Assembly (NCBI GenBank): GCA_026261815.1
Contig: JAMPIT010000230.1
Span: forward strand, 38,400,501-38,464,500
Reading direction: 5' to 3'
DNA from: Monarcha castaneiventris obscurior
Taxonomy: Eukaryota; Chordata; Aves; Passeriformes; Monarchidae
Length of the DNA stretch: 64,000 nt
Part shown: piece by piece, positions 1-12,289 of the stretch
Position numbering within the stretch: position 1 is the first letter of the stretch
How the letters are laid out: every line of letters begins with the position of its first letter
The notes under the pieces: model-generated
The model's database searches: none
What the model saw: only the letters and a program-made list of their open reading frames with translations
What the model was told of the DNA's origin: nothing
Made by a program: the position numbers and the translations under genes

Positions 1-3000
1 TTTTCTTAAACATGTCTGCTGCAGTTCTATTTTGTGATTTCTAGAAGTGCCACCTGGTGAATGGGAGTGCAGTTCAAAGCCATGCGCTGCATATAGGATA
101 AAATTCTTTATTTTGTAGCAATGGATAGAAACTGAAAGCCATAAAACTGGTAGTATCTGGCCTAAAGTTAGTGGTCTGCAGAGTAGCCCCTCACAAAAGG
201 CTCACCTGTAGTCACTCCAGAAATTTTTGTCAATATCTCTGCCACAGATGAATCAAGATTGCAAACTCATTTTGCTATTAGTAGGTCGCTTACCTAAAAA
301 CTTTGAATTTTAAGAGGAAAAATATAATGTTCACACATTTTCTTGTGAAATTGTGCTGATGCTATAAATAATGGGGCAAGTTTGGGGGAGAGAAAGAATC
401 TATTTAGCAGACAGGGAAGTAGAAGAGAGGAACAAATAACAAGTAAGAAAAAAACCCTGAAAATAATTCTAGGTTTGAAACATCCTGCCACACCTACAAC
501 TGACAAACTCCGTAAAAGGTGGAAAACAGAAGTACTCTAAATGTCAGGTCTGTCATCTGTATTTTTTTGATGTGTTTCTCTTTTGTAAATGCATTTTCCA
601 TTTTTCAGTCAAGAACTCTTTGCCTTATTAGAATGAAACTTGTTTTTATTGTCCTACCTGTGTTTAAAGAAGGCTCAGGTAATTCTGATAGAAATGATGA
701 ATATGGCTTTCCAGAGAAGTAATAAATCCAAATATAAGTACTGAAGACAAACTCTGTAGGGTCTCTGTAATACAAGGCAAGTTTGAGGATCTTAGAGAGG
801 TGAAGGGTGTTTTTCAAAACTGTGACCATGTGAAAAGCAAGAAGTGTCTCCCAGAAGTGCTGCTTCCACAGCTCTTCTTGCCAAGAGCTGGGAAACAGAT
901 CTGTGGTCATTTCTCCACATGTACAAGCATACACAAACACAGCAAGAAGTCTTGAAATGCTTGAAGAAGCCGTATCCTCAGTGGAAAAGAGCAACATGAT
1001 AAATTATATGGGAAACCAACTAGTTTATCCTAAGTAATGTTGCAGTCCTTCATGCAAAATCATTTCGGTCTAACGTGAAGTACTTGAATTCTATCAACTT
1101 CAGACAGAGATGTAAACTTTAGCTGAAAGAAAAGGCCGTGAAGGTGAAAGATAACAGTGTGCAACACAACGTAGGTGCATGGAGGGTATCCATGGAAATT
1201 TTAATAGTGATAACAATAAGGATATGAAAGTAGAATAGGGAAAGTATAACTTTGATATGTTGCAGAAATTAGTAATATGTTAAGAGCTAGACTAGTGTTT
1301 GAAATGAAGCATAGGAAGTTCACTGTTTGGGACATCTAGAACTCAACTGGGCCGAACACTTTCAAATCCCCAGGAAGGACTTTCAGATGTTGACACAAAT
1401 CCAGAGCAGTGGCTAATAGCCTTTTTTCATCTCCAAACTCTGTTTTCCATCACAAAGAAACATTGTTATTTCAGTTCAGAACAAGTAGTATTCATTTAAG
1501 TAGTGAGACTTCCCGATATTATAAAAAATTTAAAAATGTTTACTGAGCATGATGTTCCAAGACTCAGAGAAGAGCTGTGCATCAAAATAATATTTTATTT
1601 GCAATGTCTGAGGTTTATGCAGTCAAAGAGTAAACATATGTTGCAACTGAGCATTCACAGTATCCTCTTACTAAAAAACATTTGGGCCCAAGAGGTAAAG
1701 TTGACTCATTTCAACATGCGTTCTGGGATTATTAAGTATGCTGCTCACTCTGGTTTTTTTTTTCCTTTTCAATGGGATGGGTACATTTGTTAAGCAAAAT
1801 GTTTCTGCTCTGAGCAGCAACCTTTGAATTACATTTCCCACGTTCTTTCATAAGGGAAATTTTTTTAATTCCAGAGGCATTGGGACTTCACAGAAACACT
1901 AGATTGCAGATGTTGCAGTGTTTTGGAAGGTGACCTGTTGCCACGTTACTGAAAACACATACAGTGGAGTTGAAAGTGAATTTAATCTGAAAGATGTTCA
2001 GTATTTCACATATTTTAATCACAGTGGAAGAGATAACATAATCTGTGTGTTGGACAAAGGCCTGGACCTGCACCTGCTCGCAAAAATAATATTCCATTGA
2101 ATTTCACTGCCTTTTCCCATATCGTATCCCACTGAATTTCAGCTCACATCACAGTGTGTTTCACAGTTAATCCACATGGCTTATCAGATGGTTGGCAAAC
2201 TGGTACCCCAAAGGTTTAAACTTCCTGTAAGAAAAATTACCAGTGCTTTTGAGGTATCTTCCTTTTTTTTTCTGGAAAGAGCAGCCTGTTCAGGGTTCAC
2301 TCATTTGTGAAGCAAGGTTAAATGAAGGAGCTAAAGGTGCAGTCTTCATATATTGTGTAAGACACTGAGATCCTGGATATACTGTGATTTCAGCCTGAAG
2401 TTCTCAGAAAAGGATAAGCTTTGTTCAAATGATTTACAATTCTATAGGGAGCTGCTGATGGCAATAACCTCTGTGCCCTCTGATGGTATTTTATTATCTG
2501 TGAGTTATGGGTGATTCTGTGTCAGAGCTACAAGGCTGTAGAGTCCTCTTGCTCCTAAAAGACTCAGTTTGGGAGGAGGGTTCTGCTATACCTAATATTT
2601 ACTATAAAACAGCTCAGTCAGCACTTTTCATTGAGCTGTAACAAGGGGTTTGAGAGCAGCTGCTTTGAGTGAATTTGGGAGTTTGCTGGATTGAATTGTT
2701 TTTCTAGCAAGGTGATGAACTGTTGAACACAGCAGATTTCTACTGTGGCAGAGGTGAGCCACACCTCATCGGGATGGGTCCAGGGAGCACTTGTATCCCA
2801 GAGGCACATCTTTTTCTGGTCCTGTGAAGGACTGCTCTATCCTTCATGATATTTTATGGCTTTTGAATGTGATAGACACACATTTATGCTTCTGATTTTG
2901 CCTTTTTAATTTTAGTAGCTGCAATACAGCAACAGACACTTTGTTAAGACTTTAGTATCTAAATGTCCAAATTACTGTGCATTTGCCAACCTCAACTCCC

Positions 3001-4574
3001 TGTTTTCCTTTGCTGTGTTTCCCTTGGGAATTTCTCTTAAATCAGTATAATATTTATATAACACAAACTGATTTCACTGATGCAAGAACTTTGTGCTGTT
3101 TGTGTTTTCTGACTTGTGAACCACAGCAGTGTGCAGGGTTTGCAGTATGGACCAAAGGTGCTATGATTTCCAAAGTGATTTTTTTTCTCAACCACTCAGG
3201 CATCTGACCACTCCTTTCCTCCTGTTTACTACAATTTTGCTCTGCTGCCAGCCCTTTCCACCTAAAACACCTGCACCTGACTAAAAAATGAGTTGTATTT
3301 GTTATTTTTTCGACTGCCACTTTTGACAGTGCAGATCGGAGTGACAAAAACACAGTAACAAGGGGAAGTGAGAACTGGGCTATGATGGTATTCCCACAGA
3401 TAACCTCACCTAGTTTATCCACAGAATCCAAATTGGTGCTCACAGTTTTAGTGTTCAAAGATAATTTTTTAACAAAAGCTATTTTGCTGCCTTTCTTTTA
3501 ACATGCAGATGCTCCTAACTAGCTTTAGTAGAACTGATTTCCTCTGAAGACAATGAACTTATCTTAGAATCTTTAGTTTTCTGGGAATAAATGGCTGTTC
3601 CAACAAAATGGCCATAATTTGATTGATTGGTATTATTTTCCTATACAGATTCTAGAAGGTTATTGTATTACACAAAGCTTATCCGTAACTAAAAAATGCA
3701 GGTAGCAACAACTTCAGATTTTCTTGATGTGTTATGGGACATAAGGAAATAGTAGCAAAAAATTCCATTCAGTGTGTGGCCATTGGTTGAAGAAGGAGGT
3801 TTCCTTAATTGATGTGTATCTGAATGATAGATATCAAGAGCAGAAGACGGCTGACCTTCCTGATATGATATGTTTATCCTTTGTTTAAAGCTGAATGTAA
3901 CAGAGTTGGAAATCAGAAAATGATTGATGGAAAAATTTAAAGTAATTAATCTGCAACAGAAGGCAAAGAAAAGAATAATATATTTCAAGGCTTATAAATC
4001 CACTTTTCTCTTCCATTAATTTTCATACAAATGTCATGAGCGCTGTTATATTTTCTTGTGTTTCAAAACAGAAAAATACGGCTTAAGCACCATGGCATCA
4101 TCTTGAGCTTATTTTTAATATTAGGATTTTTACTTTATTGCATACACTATTGGATATGTGTTCCAAGGAATGTTAATATGTATGATTGCAATTACAAATC
4201 TGGCACAGAAGTGTAAAGTATTAGTGTCTCTGGTCTATAATTGTTCTACGGGGATCTTTGCAGGCGGAGCTGATCCTATTGTAAACTAAGAAAATTCAGT
4301 ACTTACTGATAGTTTGAAGCGCTTATTTTTTAGGCAGTTCAGTTAGTTCTTTTTATGAAGTGGAGTTTCTATGGAAGTATTTTAACTCCATCTGCACATA
4401 TCCTGCAAATTTCTGCCAAGCATTTCTTCTTTTTCTTTTTTTTTTCCTAAGGTATAAATTATACAGGAGGGAATCTATAGCATTTGCTGTTCCTCCCAAA
4501 CACAACAGGACTCCAGTCTTTTCAGAGACATCCTGAGGCAGAGAACAACTGACAGCTAACAACAGCAGCACCTA

Positions 4575-4700
4575 TATTGCATTTTAAATTCTCAAGGTGT
4601 TTTAAAAATGTTAATTAAACCTTGTAGCATCACTTAAATAAACAATCAGACTAATGCAAGGTCTTCAACTCCCTTTGAGGTAAATGACCTCTGTACAGTG
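4575..4700 (-). repeat. Possible ancient L2/MIR-like remnant
   Basis: The stretch ctcaaggtgttttaaaaatg followed by ttaattaaaccttgtagca resembles, in reverse orientation, the segment of L2/MIR 3' ends that reads like 'ctcaaagcactttacaaacattaattaa'. A tgaggtaaatgacc stretch follows in the expected order. It is heavily diverged, so this is tentative. Confidence 0.35.
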
Positions 4701-7700
4701 TAGTCTTTCTTACAGTGTGGACAGCAGCTCCTGTTCCAAACCCAGGGATCTCAGCTGTACTTTAAGGCGAAGCCCAGGGTCTCAGTGTGATTGACTACCA
4801 TATGCTGTTCTGGTCAAAGCAGCTGAACTAATTGGCCCATTCTTCTCAGTAAGAAAAGAGAAGATTTTACCAGTTCTAGTTAAATTTGGCTTTACTGCCG
4901 AGCAGTGAAACTCAATTGCTTCTTGCTGAACCATCTGTAATAATCTGTCCTCTATAGTAATAATAATGAAAAATATTTCAAAATAGGATTTCGAAGTTAA
5001 CTCAGTGTTCTAAGTTCCCATACCAAATTATATCATGAATGTCAAATATTTTTTGGCATTTACATTTCCCTGAGTTCACTAGCAGTATGGACAGCTGTGT
5101 CTTGGTGGTTGTATTTAATGTTTTTAGTCTTGCTCTGTTTTCATCTTCATGCTCAGTGTAGTGTTTCTCATGATCTTCACAACAAGCAAAAAGTTCCAGT
5201 CCTGAGGCAAGGATGACAGTTAAGCAGATGCTGTTTCAGTTCACAATTACCATTCCTTCAAGGCTGTTAGGGGATATTACAGCTGGGCGGGCTGGCAAAC
5301 CATCCCCCACACACACCCTCCCATCCTAAGATTAAATTTGTTGTACCTGTCATCAGCCACTAAGTGAGAGGCATCTGCAAATGCCCATATTCAGCTTCAA
5401 GAATAGTCAGTTTTATACTTTCAAAGTGTTAACTCTGCTAATTTGTATTTTAGCAGTGTGGCCTGTGAGTTCAGTAATAACATTTCTATGTCAGCAGTGA
5501 TCCTTCTTTGTAAGGTGAATCATGCAAAGTCTTATGGCTTTAAAGTGTTGAATTAAATTTATTTGACAGAAAAATGGCCACTTTGTCATCTCTGTCATAT
5601 TTCTGGACAAGGAAATCTGTAGAAGAGTCAGGACTTTGTCCACTGCAAATATTTGCACAGCACTTAATCTTTTGGTTTTATATATATATTGTGTATAAAA
5701 GGAAAGGAGAAAGGGAACATTATGCTGATCAGTGAGCGCCAGTGCAAAATGAAGATGTCTGAGCCTTCCAGTCAGTCCATGTGCCAGAGCCAGAAGTGCA
5801 TCAAAGAACCTGAATGGACAACCTAGCCTAGAAATAGATACTCTGCAAGATCCTCCTGAGAAGAACAATTGCCGGAGTGGGCTGTGGCATTTGGAAGAAG
5901 CCAGGATTGCTTGCCTGTACAGGCTGGGGTGGAGTTGTGCAGCATTTGTTCCTTTTCGCATGACTGGAGCAGAGGGATCAGAAGAGTTTACTGAGAACTC
6001 CTGTTAGGGCCTGTGTGGAATATTTTAAATATATGTCTTTAAGGAAAGCTGAAGATGATTGTATTTCAGTTTGATGCCAGTAGATGGGTTTTCTTAGCTG
6101 TGGTTCTTATTTTTTTTCCAGCACTGTATGTTGCATCAATGCCTTATCCCCAGTAACATTTAAGAGAAATATGTCTCGTAGTTTTGCCTCCAGATCTCAT
6201 GATGAAGGGAAGGGTTGAAGATGTTCTTTTAAAGCACATGGGGGAAGGTGTTACAGTCTTTCTTTCTATTCCCAAGTGGATGTATCTGAAGCATTCCCAA
6301 GTATCTACAAAGAATCACTGGTGTCCTATAGAGGAAAGCTAGATGCCCTAACACAGATTTGGGAGAGTGCGGGAGACTGTCTCTCCTGCCGACCTTATCA
6401 GTTATTACTGGTTTGTTGTCACTGACAATAATGTTTCATTAATCTGCAATTCCATTTGAGAGGATATAGTGTGGTAGATTTTTTGTAAGTTTTAATGTTC
6501 ATGAGTGATTTATAATATTCTGTGAAATTAACGTATTATTTAAAGTATGTCTACAGCTTTGACTCTGCAGTGTGACACAATCAAAGGATCTTGTTCCCTC
6601 TTAGAACACCCATCTCAAAGCTCTATCCATTTTTTTTGCCATTTGGAGCATCTATCTTGTACCATTTTCAAACTGTTACTATGCAGCCACTGAAAAAGAG
6701 ATGAAAAATTGTCTCTAAACTTTGTATTTCATTCAGGTATAAATCTGAAAAAGTTCTAGACCATCAGGATTAAAGATGTAGGAATAGCATATTAAAACAT
6801 CTTAGAGGATATTCCAGACTATCCTGTAAATTGAGCAATGCATCTCTTGGGTACATTTTTTTGTTTCCTCTCCTTTACAACAAGTAGCTCACTGGTCTAC
6901 AGCATTTCCTTTCTCTCACTTTAAATGGTTTTTAAATATGCACTGCTGCAAAACCTTCCTTAAAGCCAGTCATGCCTGGGAATTTTCTCTTTTCTATTTT
7001 CCCTTTGCCCAGCCTTATCTTTCTTTATCTTGAATTTGCCTTTGGGGCCAGACTTACCAGGTTTCTGAGCTGGATGCAAAGTTTCTCAACCCCTCACTTC
7101 CTAGATCTGCTCCCACCCCAGGGAGGCACAACCTCGTAGTGCTGGTGAGTGACACAGTAATACATTGCCTGGATGAGAGCTGACAGTGCTCTGAGAAATA
7201 TGACAGTACCTCTGCCCTTGATCAGGTTTCCCATTTGAAAGTTTTCATTTTGGTAATTACATCCTTCCCAGATAGTAGCCCTAGCCATTGATCATACTAA
7301 TATCATTATAACTGATTCCCGTAAGTCACCTTTTAAAGACAATTTCTATGGTTTCTTCTCCCCCTATATCTTCTTCCTCTGCAGTCATAGGATAAGACTT
7401 TTTCTGTCTACCCTTCATCTGATTGATTAGAAATGCCAAATACTTCCTTTATGTATGGCCTGGTAATATACACATCACATTTCTTCCCTTGGGATCTTAA
7501 TCAGAACAAGTAATGGCCTTTAGCTTTTCTCATTAGCAAAATGGAAAAGCACCATACCCAATCCATTAGAAATACAGCATTGTAATATGAATTTATAGGA
7601 AAGTGGCTGCATGCCAGCAGACATGGAGTGAGTTTACCTTAAAGGATTTTCAAGGAAAGAAAAAAAAATGGGAGAAAAAGTCACCCCTTCTGTCTGGCTT

Positions 7701-8180
7701 GCAAACATTTTGAGCCATTACTTATCATGCCTGTCTGTCGGGCATTGTGCTGTTGCTCCTTAAGTGCTGTTTGGACACCTCTGTCATATAAAGGGCATTC
7801 ATAAGGAGGAAATATGTGTGTTTGAACATGTATTAATGTTGATTCCCTTCCTGGATTATTTTCCTCATAATCTCTATCAGAATTAGAGAGAGGGGAGGAA
7901 GTTGGGAAGATTTTGTTATTTTACTTTGCTTCTAATTTTTCACAGAATGTGCTAAGCTGAAAAAATGTATCAATAGCAACCATTACAGCATACTCGTCTA
8001 TCAAGCTGAGACTGCTGCAACGCTTTTTTTAGCCCTGTCTAAAACTATTTACAATCAGTACACTGAGAGCAAGGACAAGACTGATTAACAGGGTTTTTTT
8101 TTTTTTTCTCCAATGATGAGAATTTCTTTTTACTTGTCCTGGTCTTTATTAGACCTAAAAATTATTAAAATTCGTACACC

Positions 8181-8202
8181 AGCACTGAAAACTTTCAGTG
8201 CT
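8181..8202. repeat. Perfect inverted repeat (10-bp arms, 2-bp loop)
   Basis: The left arm AGCACTGAAA and right arm TTTCAGTGCT are exact reverse complements around the dinucleotide AC. The half-site AGCACTGAAAG recurs singly at 8310-8320. This may be a dimeric protein-binding site or chance. Confidence 0.85.
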
Positions 8203-9739
8203 TCTATTTTCCAGAACTATAAGATGGTGTTAAAGCACAAAACCATACCAAATGATAATTGCATATAATTTGAATTCATATGAAGGGATTCTGTCTCCTT
8301 TGGAAAACTAGCACTGAAAGAGCACAAAGAACAGCCTTGGAATGCTGCTATTCTGCCAGCACTAAGACACATCTGTTTTGCTGGCCCCTTCAAGCAATGG
8401 TCATGTTATTCCTGGTAAAATAAGTACTAAGCACACCCATAAAGCTCTGTTTAATAGTGTCTTATGAAAAAGGAGCACTTGTACTTTTTTTTTCTTTCCC
8501 AAACAAACCTCAGGTTTCCTCTGTGTTAAGTTGCTCACCTGTACGAAGCGAGAGTCAAAGCTGAAGCATCAGGCTTGCGTTCTTGGCTGCTTCACTAATG
8601 GTTCATCAGCTCTGTTGATCACACTTTCCCAACTAAACGATGTCCCAGGAGTAGGTTAAGTAAATAGTATGGTGAAATAGCGTGAAAGACCTGCAGTAGT
8701 TAAAAATGGGAGGCATTCTAAAGGGATCTCTCTCTATAGGTGGTGTACTGATTAGATGACAGGAAAGGAGGGCTTTAGGCAAGGAGGGATGACTATTTTT
8801 GGAAGTATCAGGATTTTTTTTTCCTTCTTTCATTTTCTGTTTTGTTCTTCTGATGGTTTTCATTGTTTTGGATTTTTTCTTTAATTTTTGGTATCCTTCC
8901 TTCTTCCTTACCTCTTCCCCTCATCATTTGGATGAAACAGTGACAAATTAGGAGAGGTCTTGTGTCATTTTTATCATGCAGTAAGTTTAGGAGTTCAACA
9001 TTGTTAGCAGATCATTACATGGTAGATAAGCTGATGACATAGCAGTATAGTTCAGACTGCTCTGCTCAAAGTCAAGATTTCTCCTTTGCTTTTGCAGCCC
9101 CATTGCTGATACGATCTGATGTGCCTCAGAGATCCTCCCACAGCTGATAATTAACATACTTAGAGGCAAACTGTAATATTCTTACTCAGTCACACTCTAT
9201 CAGTAGGGCATTGACTTTAATTTTAAGGGGATCCTTCTCCCCTAAGAATTTCAAGAGTTTGTGGAAAGTGGGAAAAGGAAGTCTTCCCCAGAAATGCTTG
9301 CTATTACCACCTTCCACCGCCCTGCCATGTAAGCAAAGCTAATGATCATATAAATATACTTAAAGATTTTGACACAACAATTTTATGCTAATGAGAAGCA
9401 ATATTTTGTACTTCATTGCTTTAAAACACTTTACTTTAAATGTACTGAAGTTGACACCCTCCTTTAAAGGTTAGTATTCTCTGTTATCCCCACCCTATCT
9501 AAATACGAATATGGCTGATCCTTTTGCTGAAGTTGCAGATAGAAGAAGAGTTGGCTGAGCAACATTCATGGTTTCCAGTTTGTGGGAAATTAATCTTATG
9601 AAATTTGGTTTCATTCTGATTCATCTTTTAAAAACTCAGAACAAACCAGAAAGATTCTCCCTTGAGCCAGAAATTCCAAACAAAATTTAATTTTCAGAAA
9701 CAATGCCTCATGGTGTTCCCAATACAAAATACAGTCTGC

Positions 9740-10470
9740 AAGATCTTGGCAGCTGCCAACTGGCTTAAATGTCCATCTTGGTTTCTGTCAGCTTTCAGGC
9801 AGCAGCTGCAAAACACTCGCAGGATTTCATGTTCCAGAGCAGCCTCACCATGTCTGATGCTTTGGGCAGGCTTCCAGACCTCCTAATGGGCTGCCTTACA
9901 GGTCTGCTTACTGACAGCCAGATTAGTCTGGCAGCCAAGTCAGAAAACCCCAGGAATGCTGCTTTGGGGAGGCAACTTGATGGGATTGTCCTGGAAAAAA
10001 AAGCAGGGCACTGGCTTGAAGACTGAAGAGGGACTGCCAGCTTCCAGGTGTGTAGGAAGAGGCAAGGACATCCCAGAGCTTCATGTGAGGACCCATATGA
10101 AGCAGGGCTCTTGAGGCTTGCAAGCTCCCTATTCAACCACACCAACTCTGTGTTGAGCTGCCTGGAAGGCCTGAGTGAATGATTTGCAGGACATTTATCC
10201 ACACATAGCCAACAGCAGGCTGATTTTCCCCGTATCCTTAGGGATATTGCATGTTCACCATCAGTTCAGGAAGGCCAGCTTTCAAGGCATCCCTAATGCC
10301 ACTGTTCACTTCCAGGATAAGCCCCAAGAGGTGATGTATCCAAGGTGTTTCAGGCTCGCTGAACTGGCAACTCCGTCTCTGGATGCAGGGTACTGGTGAA
10401 CAGCAATCTTTTTTATGAAGTACTGAAATGGTCCCTGCCCTGCCCAGCCCTGCCTTGCTCTCTCCTCCCT
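9740..10470. other. GC-richer intronic block of unknown origin
   Basis: This block is visibly more GC-rich than the intron around it and contains several overlapping open frames on both strands, the longest 135 codons on the minus strand (9795-10202). None of the translations is recognisable to me. The frames overlap each other, which suggests low stop-codon density from base composition and not coding. It could be a solo LTR, an old retro-insertion or an enhancer. No flanking duplication or poly(A) tail was found. Confidence 0.4.
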
Positions 10471-11439
10471 TCCCACAGTCATATCTTTCATTATACTTAG
10501 CCAAATGTTTTGGATTCTAGGGATCTTTTAGATGTAAAGGACTGAGCAATACCATGCTTCAGCTGCTCTTAACAACATCCAGGGTGTACACTGATGGTAT
10601 AATTCTATTCTCTTACCTTTCATCTGTCCACATGACTGCTTTTTCATGCAGGAGGTGTTGAAATTCTTCCTGTTTCTAGGAAAATTGGAAATACTAATAT
10701 TCAGGTGGCCTTTTGTCTGTTTTTACTGTTCCTTTTGGTTTGGTTTAGCTTCCAGCTAATTGTCCTGGCTTTCATCTGCTTCATTCTTGGACAGCTGGCC
10801 CATGAGCTGTCCATTTTTATCCCTGGTCTGAAAGAGCAATGGAAAGTGCATGTGATGATTGATGAGCAACTGTTATTTAAAAAGTCTAAGCAGTTCTCTT
10901 TTTGTTTTAAAAACTTCATCCATGCAGTATGGACATTTGCACACAGCAGTCTGCTTCTCTTTAGACTCTTCAAATTCATGGAGATTTAATAGCATCTAGA
11001 AGACGTGTTTACCTCTAGAAAACAATTATTTGTTCATATAAATTGATATATTATTAATAATAGCTCAATGTGCTCGTATGTTGAGAGATTCACCGACACA
11101 TTTTTTTTTAACTTATGTTGAAAATATTAAAATGTACAGATCAACCTTCCTTCATTAGTAGCCTCCATTCATCAGGAACTAATTTAAAGAATGGCAGTTA
11201 TATAGAAATACCTAAGAATTTCCAACTAAAGGGGTGCATAGGTATCTTTTTTTTGTCAGGAGCCACAGTTATAATTCCACTGCATCACCCATTTATTCTT
11301 CAGTATGCAGGATCTGAAAGAAGAATATAAATGTGACAGAATCTCAGTGATTACCAACCCTGGTTGACCAAGACTGATGCAGTATACTCTTATGTTATGA
11401 TACAGTCACTGTACCCTGGTTTTATATAGGGTGCTGCAG

Positions 11440-11545
11440 ACAGGATTGTAATAAATCATGCACTAACCCATGCTCAAAAACTTGCCCCAGAGAGCTCATA
11501 ATGTGCATTCATAGAACAGGTACACAGAGGGACTTAGGGAAAAAA
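11440..11545. repeat. Diverged copy of an ancient amniote repeat
   Basis: The core cttgccccagagagctcata matches the core ctgccccagagagcttacaa at 20818-20838 and sits in a similar order of flanking words (a gtgctg/atgctc word before, and an acacag- or aaaaag-rich run after). The 'gccccaaagagcttacaatct' word is familiar from an old interspersed repeat of reptiles, birds and monotremes. I cannot assign its exact family. Confidence 0.45.
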
Positions 11546-12275
11546 AAGCCTCTTTTGTAGAGAAATGGGTAAGAACTGAAGAATTAAGAAAGTACAACAA
11601 ATCTCTGGAGTCTTGTTCTTTGTTTTAAGCACAGAAGTCTTCCTCTCTTGCAAATGTATCCATCAGACACATGGCATTATTTGAATTATGCAAAAAAGCA
11701 GTTTTCACATCTTGGGGCTATTCATATATGCACTCATACTTGGAGAATCAGTTTACATTTTTGTACAACCTCCATGGATCCTCGCCTACAGTGGAGGCTT
11801 TGTCACAGGGAAGAAGGAAAATGTCATGGGCCTTGGTACACTCACATGGATTGCAAGAATCATTGGCACCCTGAGGTCAAGTTCCTAAAGGAAGTTACCA
11901 ATTAATGAAAGATGCAGTCAGAATGGGGACTTATTTTCACATTCTCATGTGTTTTCCTCCATTTTTTTCCCTTTTCACACATTGATGAGATACCTGGAAG
12001 TGGTTTGAGACTTTTACTGAGTTCATTTTAGTGCCACCCTTTAGACTAAAAAGTGGTTAAAGTGAATGAGCCAGTTTTTTATCTGTTTATACTTCTTGAA
12101 TTTACTACAGTTTTTACAAAGTATATGCTAGTGAGAGCGTGGTGCACAGCTGTGTGTAGGGGTCTGACGGTTCTCATATTTGTTTACTCTAAATAGTCTT
12201 TATCTGATTAGTCCTGATCACTCTGCTTTAGTAGCAGGACTGAATTTCAGAAAGAAGAAAATACCTGTTAGCTGT

Positions 12276-12289
12276 GGGGGGAGGGGGGG
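12276..12289 (+). other. G-rich tract in intron
   Basis: Six Gs, one A and seven Gs in a row stand out in an AT-rich intron. Such a tract could form a G-quadruplex in DNA or pre-mRNA, although only two clear G-blocks are present. Confidence 0.5.

Larger units (their letters stand above)
1..9660 (+). other. RBMS3: Intron of RBMS3, no gene seen
   Basis: This AT-rich intronic sequence holds only short, unsupported open frames. I see one possible L2/MIR-like remnant near 4575-4700 and a perfect palindrome at 8181-8202. No splice-flanked coding exon with RBMS-like content was recognised by eye. A missed micro-exon or an enhancer cannot be excluded. Confidence 0.6.

Noticed and set aside
3054..3458. 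134-codon open frame on the minus strand
   Set aside because: No recognisable domain, no splice or promoter context, intronic and overlapped by another frame; consistent with chance.
5491..5961. 156-codon open frame on the minus strand, the longest in the window
   Set aside because: Composition is unremarkable, there is no familiar motif, and it lies inside a large intron with no poly(A) or retrogene signature.
9795..10202. 135-codon minus-strand frame in the GC-rich block
   Set aside because: Overlaps two plus-strand frames and has no recognisable protein features; low stop density follows from base composition.
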